A stretch of DNA of 64,000 nucleotides from Lunularia cruciata (taxonomy: Eukaryota; Streptophyta; Marchantiopsida; Lunulariales; Lunulariaceae). The notes beneath the pieces were generated by a model. The model was given only the letters and a program-made list of their open reading frames with translations, did not search any database and was not told where the DNA came from. This document shows positions 54,101 through 64,000 of the stretch, one piece after another. The position numbers and the translations under genes were made by a program. Location of the stretch: assembly GCA_948567375.1 (NCBI GenBank), contig OX419763.1, forward strand, positions 868,001 through 932,000, written 5' to 3'. Within the stretch, counting starts at the first letter, position 1. The number at the start of each line of letters is the position of its first letter.

Positions 54101-54944
54101 CCCTTCCCCAAGAACGTGGCTCCCTGCTCCGAGCCTGCCTCCTTCCTGAGTACGAGTCTCCAATCCGACTCTATCCAGCGAGCCGGATTTCCTCTCTTCC
54201 CTTCTTCCTCAAGTCCATCGAGACACTTACTCTTGATGATTTCTTTCATGAATCCTGGAAAGCTTACATTCCAGTTCCATGTCAGAAAGGTGATCCGAGG
54301 TCGGCTCAAGACTTCAATCCTCGCTATTACGTCTAACCTCCGAACCGCATGATTTCTCACTATGAATTCGGAGTTCTTCTTTCCTCCTCCCATCTCTTCT
54401 ACCTTCTCACTCTCTCTCGATTTCACTCTTGTGATTTCTCCCTTGCGCACTAACACGAGTCCAACTCTATTTCCCCTACCCCGATCACCTACAAGACGAC
54501 TTCTCAACGGTGAAGGAAAATTACTCGACATTTCATCATTGCAAGCTCAATTTTTATAGAGTTGCACTTCTTCATCTTTTGTCACTTCGAGTTTCTACCA
54601 AGAAATCACACCTCCGGCATGCACCTGTCATTGTCAATCAACCTTTGCGCGTATGGGCCGCCAGTTTTTAAACGGTCCCTTCTTGAATTTCTCGCCCCGA
54701 CAAAAGGTTGTTAGACTGTCTTCGCCTTGGGTTGAGCTCCCCCCGATACGAAGACAATTTACTTTGGGTTGTATGCTGACAGGGCATTTCCAAGTACTTT
54801 GCCTTATGACCCAAAGTCACTTTACTTTGGGTTTCATCCCGAAGACTCTTTTCTTTGCCTTCTTTGTCCATACAGGCACAATCCGACTTCTCTATACACT
54901 TCTTCTCCTTTATTTTGAAAAAAACAAAAAATGTGGGCACCACA
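51168..54944 (-). mobile_element. L16: type A solo LTR in the L14 3' region
   Basis: Plus strand CGTGACAACCCGG (first T now C) at 51168 to TGTGGGCACCACA ending 54944, 3777 bp. TSD GGAGG 51163-51167 against GGTGG 54945-54949, one difference. Host sequence CTTCAATGGAGG / GGGTGGAACACAATTCT rejoins as in other LTRs. It carries leader with inverted TATAAAAA near 54553-54560 and gene 51965-54531. No PBS or pol. Confidence 0.9.
51965..54531 (-). pseudogene. LTR-encoded type A protein of L16
   Basis: Starts MSSNFPSPLRSRLVGDRG at 54531 and is open for 223 codons to TAG 53860-53862 (CAG in intact relatives, after GRTR). This N-terminal piece contains GGGKKNSEF, FLTWNWNVSFPGFM, ESDWRLVLRKEAGSEQG, NGYKVESYKDPVKRG, HQAVFFHKLFAGEPINWASCF. 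It continues to HFYLGLNLLNSAEQ, HFHPDLRREVNVEE, acidic ESEDEDSKGDAKLKMEDSEHEEEPELTLQSGD (53331-53714), and coiled coil 52419-52955 (178 aa open) and 51965-52417 (150 aa open). It ends EEVDIGS. One net frameshift exists because the span is not a multiple of three. Confidence 0.8.
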
Positions 54945-55178
54945 GGTGGGGTGGAACACAATTCTAGGGCATAGTCATTTTGTAGTGAAGTGCCATTTTT
55001 GGAAGAGATTGAATCATCACAATCAAGAGTTTTTGGAAAGATTTGATGGATTTGTGATTAAGTGTGACAAATTGTTTTGACAAGATTGTGAGTTAGTGGT
55101 TGTTACTCTCTTTTGGGTGTGGTTTCTACTTGAGAGACTAAAAAAGAACCAAGACAAATTGAGATTATTATTGTTTGG

Positions 55179-58060
55179 TGTGGTGCCCACATTTTTTTTT
55201 CTCTGTTTATTAGTGTTTGAGGGAAGAAGTAAGCACAAAACACCAAATTGTGAAAGAAGAATAGACCAAAGTGACTTTGGATGACATCCAAAGAAGGCAA
55301 CATCGGATCCAATGATGGAGGTACTCAGAAGAAGGGTACAACAGAAAAAATCCCGAAGAGCACCGTCTTTGGGTTGGAAGGCGCAGGTGATACGAAGACC
55401 ATCTAACAACCTTGGTACGTGGCAAGAAAGTACACTTCAAGAAATGGTGGAGGCAAAAGAAGCATGTCTTGACAATGACCGGACATCAGCACGCAAAAGA
55501 GGGGAGGTCGAATTTGAAATTGACTGAAGAATGACTGCAATTTGGGGTCATATAAGATTGCAATTGCGGAGGGATAAGTTGAATATGCCAAGTAAATTTC
55601 CAATTCCTTTGAGTAGTCGTCATGCAGTAATGCATGTTTGGAAGCCGATTGAGAGTGAAATTTTCTGAAATCCAGAAGGGGTTAGAGTGTCTCGTCTAGG
55701 AGAGGGCATTGTCTTTCAGTGTTGTAGAACATGAGAGCAGATCATGGTGAAGAAGGTCACAAATGCGCTGGCGGTGCGAAGTTTTGCAATTTGTAGGTTA
55801 GATGTAGTAGCCAGAATTGAAGTCTTGAATAGACTTCAATAGTCTGGAAGTGATAGTGATGGGGAACTTGAGGTTCAGCAATTGGTGGTGGTCAGTGAAG
55901 CTTGTCATGCAATGATTGACAAAGTACCCAGAACAACAAATCATTGCATAGCCATGGTGGTGAATAAGTAGAGACCAAAGGAAAAGGAGGAGTATCCTGT
56001 GGGGCCAAGTTCAGTTGGTAAAGAAGAAGAAAGTTCAGATACGGTGTCTCTGAAGATATGAAGATCACGACTTTGGATGAAGGAGCCGATGAAGGAGCCG
56101 AAGACTGAAGACAAAGATGACAACAAAGAAAAAGATAGCTTTGGTGGGATATTATATCTGACAAAAGTGGTCAACCCGTTGTCGGAGCTATTAAAGGAGC
56201 ATTGGAATGTAATTCCCCAAGATCGTAGGAAGGGGATGAATGAGTTGCAGGTGGTGAAGCATCTGTTGAGTGAAGTGAAGGGGTTGCAAGAGCAACAAGT
56301 CCAAAGAAATGACAAAATTGGGAACTTCGGAGAGAGGAAGTCTTGAAGAAGAAGGCTTTCAAGATGTTACAAGAGAGCTGTGAGTCAAAAGAGAAAGAAC
56401 GCAGAGGCAAGCCATAGAATTGAAGGAGCAGGCAATGTGGCTGAGCAAAATGAAGGAGGAAGTGAGTGATGTGTGCATCGAGAATATTCATTTGAAGGCA
56501 ACAGCAGCAATAATCGAGCAGGAGTTGGACAGCTTGAAGAAGAGTGCAGCAGGGAAGGATCAAGCATGGCAGAGAGAGTTAGCAGCCAAGCATGAAGAAG
56601 AAGGACAATTATGAGAGCTGGTCCAAAGTGCTAAGTTACAGAGTACACAGTATGCGGAGGAGAAGAAGATGCTTGCTGCGGAGTACGAAGATGAGTTGAA
56701 GATGTACCGCGAAGAGTTGAAGGTAGAGCGCTCTTGAGGATATGAGTTGGAATTAGTAGGAGAAGTTGCATGGAAGTTGAGAGCAATCTTGAGCACGGAG
56801 ACTGAAGGGAGATTGGAAAAAGCCCGTCTACATGAGTTGAAGTTGCTTGTGCAAGAAACTTGGAAGAGAAAAGCCAAAGATGTGGATATGAACACATTAT
56901 TGATCCGATTGAGGGAGCGTGTAGACCAGAAGATGTTAGAAGTAGAATACAATGTTAATCTCAAATTAGATTTAGTCAATTCGGAGTTGGAGAAAATTAG
57001 GAATAGTGTGATAGCGGAGAGGAAGTCCAATGTTGCAGAAGTAGGAATTCAAGTGTCATTGGACTTATTATTAGAGACATTAGAGAAGAGTGGGTCAGGA
57101 GATAAAGAGTTAGATAAGTCACTCCTTAGTGCAATTGTAGTTCCTAGTGTAGAAGTAGTAGAAATAGTGCAGGAATTAGTAGAGTTAGATATACCCAAAG
57201 AAGGAGAAGTAGTAGGAAGATCATCGGGTTTGGAAGCCGATGATGAGGTAGACATCAGATTGGTGTAAGTATCAATTTTGAGATAGGAAGAGGCAGAAAT
57301 GAAGAGATGGATTGTCAATTTGGATCTACAGGTAGGAAAAGATGTTAGGAAGTGGTGCATAGGTAGGAAGAACTGCAGTTTGCTTCAGTATTTAAGGGGA
57401 GTACTATGTGGTTCAATATTCAAATTTCTGAAGATAAATAAAGCGAAGTGCTGGTTTTTAGTGCTTGTTGCTTGAGCTTAATTGTGATTGTCAATTTTGT
57501 GTTTGTGTTTGTGAGTGTGTGGAGAATTCCGAAGTGCAAGTCAATGTGTCTATGGATGTTGGATTTTGTAGTCTTGATCTTCATTCTATGTGTTTGATCC
57601 TGAGTGAAGTGCATTGGAGCAATGCCTTGATAGGTCTGAGAAGAATTGTAGTGTTGGTAGGATTCTGCATTTGTGAGTGCAACACGAAGTTGATGTGAAG
57701 CAATTTCAATTGAGGAAGTTGTGCCTTTAGTGGAGGGTTGGAACACAATTCTAAGGTGAAATCATTCTTTGCAGTGAAGTGCAGTCTTTGGGAGAATCTG
57801 AATCATCACAATCAAGAGTTGTTTGGACAGAATTTGCTATGTTGTGATTATGTGTGTGTGTATTTGTGACAAGTTGTCAAGATTGTGAGCTTGTTACTCT
57901 CTTTTGTGTGTAGTTTCTACCTAAGAGATTAAAGAAGCAATCAAGAAGAACTACAAGTTACTTTTTGATTTCGTATTTGACCAATTCTGAATTGTATATC
58001 TGCGGGAACAAACTTTACTTACCCGATTACTGCAAAAGTGATATTTGCCGGGTTGTCACA
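55179..58060 (+). mobile_element. L17: type B solo LTR with internal deletion, in L14
   Basis: Starts TGTGGTGCCCACATTTTTTT and ends CCGGGTTGTCACA, 2882 bp; about 0.8 kb of the gene is missing. TSD TTTGG 55174-55178 against TTTGC 58061-58065. After it the host continues TTTGCTTTGTATTTGACC, as in uninterrupted LTRs. It therefore ends with two successive LTR tails (58060 and 58156), which could be mistaken for a tandem duplication. TATTTAAG at 57389-57396. Confidence 0.88.
55585..57268 (+). pseudogene. LTR-encoded type B protein of L17, internal deletion
   Basis: Starts MPSKFPIPLSSRHAVMHVWKPIES at 55585; a TGA soon follows and the frame continues to ARIEVLNRLQ near 55840. It then jumps to SGSDSDGELEVQQLVVVSEACHAMI. 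The entire conserved domain from FLAWNWN to the acidic region is deleted. The rest is coiled coil: LSELLKEHWNVIPQDRRKGMNELQ, SKMKEEVSDVCIENIHLKATAAIIEQELDSLKK, KARLHELKLLVQETWKRKAKDVDMNTLLIRLRERVDQK (56747-57268, 173 aa open), ending ADDEVDIRLV. Confidence 0.78.
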
Positions 58061-58163
58061 TTTGCTTTGTATTTGACCAATTCTGACAAGTATCTTTATG
58101 GGAACAAACTTTACTTACCTGATTACCACAAAAGGGATATTTGCCAGGTTGTCACATGATTTT

Positions 58164-58181
58164 TTGTGCTACTGCCAAGGA
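58164..58181 (+). other. Degraded primer-binding site of L14
   Basis: TTGTGCTACTGCCAAGGA begins seven bases after the LTR end (58156), exactly where L5 and L13 have their PBS. It differs from TGGCGCCGCTGCCGGGGA mainly by G>A and C>T changes. This confirms that the LTR ending at 58156 is a 5' LTR and that gag follows. Confidence 0.75.
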
Positions 58182-58243
58182 TACAAATTTGGAAGTGGAA
58201 GAATACAAAGCCAATTTTGAAATGGGGTGTCAAAGCAATATGA

Positions 58244-59131
58244 ATGTTTGCATTGAGAGAACAACAAGAAGAAAGAGTTTGAAGATGAATGCTGGATCAT
58301 GAAGAAGAAGAATGCCAAAAGATTCAATCTACTTTTGATGAAACCAAACGGGAGGTGTTGGACTTTCAACTTCTTCATGAAGTTCAAGAAGCCTTGTGAG
58401 AACTTGAACAAAAGAAACACGAAGGCGGCTGGCAAGGCTATTTCTCATATCCCTCTTCCAAGAAGAAGACAGACTCTAGCGGGCAGACATACTTGTTATG
58501 ACCTAGTACACCGACTTCTCCTAAAGTTGTAAAGGAAGTTGAATTTATAAAGAAATTTGTTTGGGGAAAGACAACACAAATCCTAATAGAAGAAGGGTGT
58601 CAACATCTTCTACGCACATTCCTTGATTGTCTCGAAGGAATTTCAAAGAACAATCTAAGGGTTTTGAACCTCTTGCTTCTACTTGGGTTGAAGTTGACAC
58701 AATCAAACAAGAAATAATGGTCGAAGAAGACCCCATGTTGAACTTGACCAATTGGAACCCTTGGGTTATCAACACGACATCGATACCAATCAATTCCTTG
58801 GTTCTATCAAGTTCAACCTTACCACAACCAATTCCACTATGTCAAACAATGACTTTGCTACCTATCACCCGACACGCCTATCAAAAGTACAAGGGGACAA
58901 AACAAGATGAAGATCCCAATGAATTCATTGAAGAATTTGAAGCCATTTCCTTTGCTAAAATGGAACATGACTTGGCGGATCACCTGCAAATTTTCCTTAG
59001 TTTGCTCCAAAAGAAGGCTCTGAGTTGGTATACTCATGTAAGCCAAAAGGGGTTTGTACCAGCTGATTGGGCAGACTTGAGAACAACTCCCTGGAACAAT
59101 TTTGAGAAGTTGATTATGACACAAGTGTCTT
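58244..59131 (+). pseudogene. gag: gag of L14, N-terminal part
   Basis: Starts MFALREQQEERV at 58244 (second of two overlapping ATGs, like L5) and includes STFDETKREVLDFQLLHEVQEAL and KKHEGGWQGYFSYPSSKKK. The frame switches near 58660, at the same place as in L5 (LNLLLLLGLK into FEPLASTWVEVDT). The frame 58627-59131 holds NLTNWNPW, TRHAYQKYKGTKQDEDPNEFIEEFEAISFAKMEHD, KALSWYTHVSQKGFVPADWADL. It is cut by L18 in the codon block DTSVF and continues at 62866. Confidence 0.82.
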
Positions 59132-62100
59132 TTGTAACAACCCGGCAAATATCACTTTTGCATTAATCAGGTAAGTAAAGTTTGTTCCCGTAGAGATATG
59201 AGTCAAAATTGGTCAAATACAAAGCAAACAGTAACAATGTAGTTCTTCTTAGTTGTGTCTTTAATCTCTCAGGTAGAAACCACACCCAGAAGAGAGTAAC
59301 AAGCACTGATTCACAGTCTTGTCACAAATTAGCACTCCATAATTACAACTCCATCAAATCTTTCCAAACAATCTTGATTGTGATGATTTAGGGTCTCCTG
59401 AAAATGACACTTCATTGTAAAATGACTTCACCTCAAAATTGTGTTCCACCCCTCCACTGAAGGCACAACTTCCTCGATCAAAATTGCTTCACATCAACTT
59501 TGCACTACATTCACAAATGCAAAATACTACCAACACTACAATTCCTCTCAGATCTGTCAAGGCATTGCTTCAATTGCACTTCACTCAGGATCAAACACAC
59601 AGAATGAAGATCAAGGCTGTGGAATCCAACATCCAACAAGCACACTGACTTGCACTACAAATTTCTCCAAACACTCACAAACACAAAACAAAGTTGATAC
59701 TCGAAATCAAGCTCAAGCAATGAGCCCTGAACAACATTTCTCTGCAAATGCCTTTCTTAAATAGTGAATCAATCAACAGTTCTAACCACTATACCATTCT
59801 ACAACAACTCTCCTAACCTGCAGATCCAAAATGACAATAAACTTCTTCATATCTGCCTCTTCATATCTCAAAACTATTTTTAATCCGATCCGATGTCTAC
59901 TTCGTTATCGGCTTTCAAACCCGAACCCGAAGTAACTTTACTTCCTACTACTCTATCCTCGGGTTTCATATCTTCTACTTCTTCTACCAGATCCAGCAAT
60001 TCTCTTTCCTGATCTGAAATTGCACTAGTGGGTAACCCTTCTAAATCTTCATCTCTTGACCCACTCTTCTCCAATGTCTCTATCGCTAACTCCGAAGTCA
60101 TCTGCACTCCTATGTTATCTATTTCGGGTTTGGCTCTAACATCCTTCCAAAGTTTTTCTATCTCCAACTTTACTATATCTAATCTAATCATGATATTATC
60201 TTCTACCTCTAATATCTTCCTATCTACACGAGTTCTTAGACTGATCAACAAAGCATTCAAATCTGTATCTTTTGCCTCGTCTCCTGCACCAACAATTTCA
60301 ACTTGTGCAGCCTTGTTTCTTCAAATTGAACGTTGGCATCTGTACTCAACGTCGGGTTCATCTTGAGGAAAATCTCCTTCAATGGCTCCAATCTCATCTT
60401 CCTTTCTCGCTCTCGATCTGCAAGCCAATCCTCCCTATACATTGCCAACTCTACTTCAAATTCGGCTTTCACCGTTTCCTTCTCCTTCTCCTTCTGTACA
60501 ATCTTCTCCTCCTGACTACGAAGTAACTCTCGTAATCTTTCTTCTTCCCTATATCGTGCTGCCAACTCTCTTTGCCAGAGCTGCTTCTTCTCTTCTACAC
60601 TCTCCATCATCCTATGAGCTCTTGTTCCTTTGCTGCTACTCTCGCCATAGCATGGATAAGTTCTACTCTTGAATCAGCAAACTATTGCTTCAAGATCTCA
60701 TATTCTGGTACTTGCTTTTCTCTTGCTATGTCACTCTTCTTAACAAGCTCCACTTGATATCTCACTTCTCTCTTCAGGTCTTCAATTACCTGAGTCTTCA
60801 CTACTGCCTCCGCTCGCAGTACTTCACTTTCCTCCTCACCTCGGGTTATGATTTTCTTCAACTCCAAGTTCTCTTCTTCTAATCACAATAACACCTGCAA
60901 CACAGTCTTCACTTCCGGACACTTTGATTGCATCTCCTTCTTCCTATGTTCAAACTTCACCAATAGAGGACACACCACCTCCCGTATGAACTCTACTCCA
61001 TTGCTCACTACAATGTCTTCTTGCATAGCAACTTCCCTTCGCACTTTGTGTTCATCCAATACTCGCCTTCTTCTCTGCAGTCTTTGTATCGGAACTGACG
61101 CCTTGCTTCTTGAGCTTTCATTTACTTCTTCTTTCACATTACTTGGACCTGCCTCATACTTCACCGTGCGTCTCAAGCGAACTCCCCTCTGAACTTTGAT
61201 CTTTTTCTCTTCGGCCTTGGGAATCTCATCCTCCAACTTTGTGTTGTTCTTGGCCTCAGCCTTTGCCTGCACTTCCTCTTCCTCCTCTACAGCAGCTGGC
61301 ACCGATGTCATTTCTCCACCCTCATCGCTGTCACTACTCGTATTTCCACTTTGTAGCATTAGCTTGGGCTCCTCCTCGTGTTCCAAATCTTTGGACTTGC
61401 ACTCGGCTTCACCTTCTGAGTCTTCGTCTTCTGACTCGATCACCACCATTCCTCGCCTCGGGTTTCCTCTCCTGGTCTTCCGAGGTTTCATCTTGTCTTC
61501 AACTTCGCCCTGCCGACTTCTCTTCTTTGATTTTGGAGCATTCACTTCTATCTCCACATTCTTCCCCGTCTTCTTGTAGTACTCGTCGGTGCTTCTGATT
61601 TGTAAGATGTACTGCTGCTCCTCTACATCGACCTCCCTTCTCAAATTGGGATGGAAATGCGACACCATCTGAGTTTGCTCCACCGAGTTCAGCAAATTTA
61701 ACCCAAGGTAGAAATGAGCTACAAACGGCACGATGTAATGTGGAGGTGATTTATCCCACAGATTCCACACCATTTATCATGTTCTCCCATGGAAACACCT
61801 CGCTCAATTGATTGGTTCTCTTGCAAACAATTTGTGAAAGAACACCGCTTGGTGTTTCATCACATAGGTTGTTCTCTCCGGCTTCAGGATTTCCATCAGA
61901 GCACTCACAATTCCCCTCTTGACAGGAACTTTATAGCTCTTGACTTTGTACCCATTCTTCGTCCTCTTTGACGAGAATGCATCTCTCAATTCTTGGGTTT
62001 CCTCGGCTATCTCTCCCTTCCCCAAGAATGTGGCACCCTGCTCCCTACCTGCTTCCTTCCCGAGTACTAATCTCCAATCCGACTCTATCCAGCGAGCCGG

Positions 62101-62860
62101 ATTTCCTCTCTTCCCTTCTTCCTTGGGTCCATCAAGACACTTGCTCTTGATGATCTCCGTCATGAACCCTAGAAAACTAACATTACAATTCTATGCCAAG
62201 AATGTAATCCAAAGTTGGCTCAAAACTTCTATTCTTGCGATTACATCTAACCTCCGAATCGCATGATTCCTCACTGCGAATTTGGAGTTCTTCTTTCCTT
62301 CTCCCATCTCTCCTGCTTTCTCACTGTCTCTCGGTTTCACTCTTGCAACTTCTCCCTTACATACTAGCGCGTCTCCAACTCTATTTCCCTTCCCACAATC
62401 ACCTGCAGGACTACTTCTCAATAGCAAAGGAAAATTGCTCGACATTGCTTTGTCGCGAGCTCAATTTTTATAGAGTTGCGCTTTCTTTGTCTCTCTTCCC
62501 TTTGAGTTTCTACCAAGAAATCACACCTCCTCCATGCACCTATCATTGTCAATCATACTTTGCGCGTATGGGCCGCCGGTTTTTTAACTGTCCCTTCTTG
62601 AATTTCTTGCCCCGACGAAAGGTTGTTAGACTGACTTCACCTTGGGTTGAGCTCTCCCTGATACGAAGACTCCTTACTTTGGGTTGTATGTTGACAGGGC
62701 ATTTCCAAGTACTTTGCCTTATGACCCAAAGTCACTTTACTTTGGGTTTCATCCCGAAGACTCTTTTCTTTGCTTTCTTCAGCCATACAGGTGCAATCCA
62801 ACCTCTCTATACACTTCTTCTTCTTTATTTTGAAAAAAAACAAAAAATGTGGGCACCACA
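59132..62860 (-). mobile_element. L18: type A solo LTR in the L14 gag gene
   Basis: Plus strand TTGTAACAACCCGG at about 59132 to TGTGGGCACCACA ending 62860, about 3729 bp. The TSD is blurred (GTCTT 59127-59131 against TTCTT 62861-62865), but the gag frame DTSVF / FTALNDLDRGKK rejoins across it. It carries leader with inverted TATAAAAA near 62467-62474, gene 59880-62445 and inverted TATTTAAG near 59757. No PBS or pol. Confidence 0.88.
59880..62445 (-). pseudogene. LTR-encoded type A protein of L18
   Basis: Starts MSSNFPLLLRSSPAGDCG at 62445. Frames 62445-62191 and 62163-61804 cover GEGKKNSKF, FLA then a stop at the WNWN position, DWRLVLGKEAGREQG, NGYKVKSYKVPVKRG, HQAVFFHKLFAREPIN. Frame 61773-60883 (296 aa, open) has HFYLGLNLLNSVEQ, SHFHPNLRREVDVEE, the acidic SEDEDSEGEAECKSKDLEHEEEPKL, and the start of the coiled coil. 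Then 60867-60682, 60610-60257 and 60260-59880 complete the coiled coil and C-terminus (ADNEVDIGSD). Damage is mostly stops plus two short indels. Confidence 0.8.
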
Positions 62861-62865
62861 TTCTT

Positions 62866-64000
62866 CACAGCACTCAACGACTTGGACAGAGGAAAGAAGG
62901 AGAAGTTGAGAGACTACTTTGAGCAGTTCATGGCACTTTTGAACCGAGTCCCAAAGCAATTGGGTGTGGTGGGTTACTCCGATGCCCAAGCCATTACCTA
63001 GTTCTTGTGAGGACTTTCACCACAGATTTGGATCTTTGCCAAGGAGAGGAATGTAACTTCCCTAGATAAGGTACTCAAGCACGTTGCCCATTATGAGGTA
63101 GCTCACTCTCACTTTGCTGGTAATCAAAGAAATTGGGAGAAGAAAGGCAAGAAGCCTAGAAGAAGAGCTTCTTGCAGCAATATATCCTAAATATCCTTCT
63201 TCGGAGGGATCCTCCACATCTTCAAGTTCTTCTTTAGAATCCAAAGAAGAGTCAAAGCTAAGAAGAATACAAAGACATGGAGGCAAGAAACCATTGACAC
63301 CCCCAGCAAAGAGTGTACTTAAGGCAAACAACAAGCTGGATGCTCTTATAAAAGAGTTTACAGATTTTAAGATGTAGATGATTGGGAAGAAGGACCAAAG
63401 AAAGCCTCCATCATTTGCCAAATTTGGTGTATGGTGCACCACATGTGGCAAGTCAGGCTATGCAAATACAAAATGCAATACTTGTAATACATTTCTGGTG
63501 TAGCAAATTGATTGGGTTTCAGGATGGAACTAGGAAGAGGAAGCGGTGTACCAAACTCAAGAGGTGCCACCTCAGGCGAGCACATTGTACCAAGGTCCAA
63601 GGTATGGACCAAGAAAGTAGAACCCCAATGCTCTCCCACAAAGACCACCAATGAGCAACCAAAACTGACCTCAGAATATTGCACTCGGAGCATGTTACAA
63701 TTGTGGCTCGATGGAACATTGGTCTCCAAACTGTCCGGAGCCAAGACGGCAAATTGGGTATGTTCCCTTGTGTGGGGATCATAAAGGATCGGGTCATACA
63801 GGTAACCAACGCCCTCATCCTCCAAACCCAAACCCACCTGTGAAATATGTACAGACCCCATCCAAGCATGCTATACTTCAGGTGAAAGGGGATACAATTG
63901 TAATTGTATAACACTTGAGGAAGAGAGACCTCAAGAAGGAAGCACGGCCTCTAAAGGTGAATGGCTGGACTTTGAAATTTTGAAGGTTGAGACACACTCA
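62866..64000 (+). pseudogene. gag: gag of L14, C-terminal part with decayed zinc knuckles, runs off the window
   Basis: Continues ALNDLDRGKKEKLRDYFEQFMALLNRVPKQLGVVGYSDAQAIT, then a TAG near 62999, SPQIWIFAKERNVTSLDKVLKHVAHYE, the basic KKGKKPRRRAS linker and KLDALIKEFTDFKM. The first zinc knuckle (63435-63476) has Tyr for His. The second (63693-63734, CYNCGSMEHWSPNC) keeps all ligands. The third (from about 63768) has lost Cys ligands. Frame changes occur near 63180 and 63380. The remainder of this element would lie beyond 64000. Confidence 0.8.

Larger units (their letters stand above)
45690..64000 (+). mobile_element. L14: type A2 retrotransposon, 5' LTR and gag region, four solo LTRs nested
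   Basis: L14's own sequence: LTR parts 45690-46978, 50672-51167, 54950-55178 and 58066-58156; PBS 58164-58181; internal gag 58182-59131 and 62866-64000 (runs off the window). The first part of the LTR is missing at the L13 boundary. Nested inserts are L15 (TSD GAAGT), L16 (GGAGG/GGTGG), L17 (TTTGG/TTTGC) and L18 (TCTT shared). Each host segment rejoins in register with uninterrupted relatives. It is evidently one of the oldest layers here. Confidence 0.88.

Noticed and set aside
58000..58156. Apparent tandem duplication of the LTR tail (two GGTTGTCACA ends 96 bases apart)
   Set aside because: The first is the end of nested L17, the second the end of its host L14, with TSD TTTG(G/C) between them.
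1..64000. CRISPR arrays, tRNA or rRNA genes, bacterial operons
   Set aside because: No short regularly spaced repeats, cloverleaf-type sequences or rRNA-like stretches were seen; the tRNA-like 18-mers are retrotransposon primer-binding sites.

Overview
This 64 kb window is almost entirely nested LTR retrotransposons. I find no recognisable host gene, tRNA, rRNA or CRISPR array. The organism is a land plant with a large, heavily methylated, repeat-rich genome. The evidence is a Ty3/gypsy pol of Athila/Tat flavour, a primer-binding site resembling plant tRNA-Asp, TG...CA LTRs with 5-bp target-site duplications (TSDs), insertion into insertion, and stop codons mostly created by C>T or G>A changes. 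A gymnosperm would fit, but that is a guess.

The key to the window is that one lineage of elements has LTRs of about 3.7-3.8 kb that each contain a long protein-coding frame. An LTR starts TGTGGTGCCCACATTTTTTG and ends GGGTTGTCACA, followed by a PBS (TGG-CGC-CGC-TGC-CGGGGA type). It holds a leader of about 0.35-0.4 kb, a TATA-like box just before an ATG, and an ORF of about 833-857 codons (conserved N-terminal domain, acidic middle, long coiled coil, C-terminus EVDIGS). A second TATTTAA box and about 0.65-0.7 kb of R-U5-like sequence follow. Types A (with variant A2), B and C share this plan and their ends but differ in leader and N-terminus.

Layout. 1-1051: type A LTR L1 (-) inside type B LTR L2 (-, to 2782) inside type A2 LTR L3 (+, to 4375). 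4376-24360: type A2 LTR L4 (-), meeting L3 tail-to-tail and split by the one complete element, L5 (+, 5789-23155, TSD TGTGT), which has gag, protease, RT, RNase H and integrase at 13382-19437. L5's 5' LTR is itself split by solo LTR L6 (6094-9877, TSD GACCG). 24361-27086: type C fragment L7 (+). 27087-39078: type C fragment L8 (-), split by type C LTR L9 (27701-38999), split by type B solo LTR L10, split five bases from its own tip by type C solo LTR L11. 39079-42858: the best-preserved type A LTR, L12 (+). 42859-45689: the PBS and 5' LTR (-) of L13. 45690-64000: the 5' LTR and gag region of A2 element L14, carrying solo LTRs L15 (B-), L16 (A-), L17 (B+) and L18 (A-).

Gag, protease, RT, RNase H and integrase would drive copying. 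The LTR gene is duplicated at every transposition because it lies in U3, and it survives with its putative promoter when the element collapses to a solo LTR. The two colinear copies at 6508-9081 and 39491-42064 have exactly the same 858-codon frame, broken only by substitutions, so the frame is a real former gene. Every copy here looks inactivated, apart from the open but partial frame in L1.
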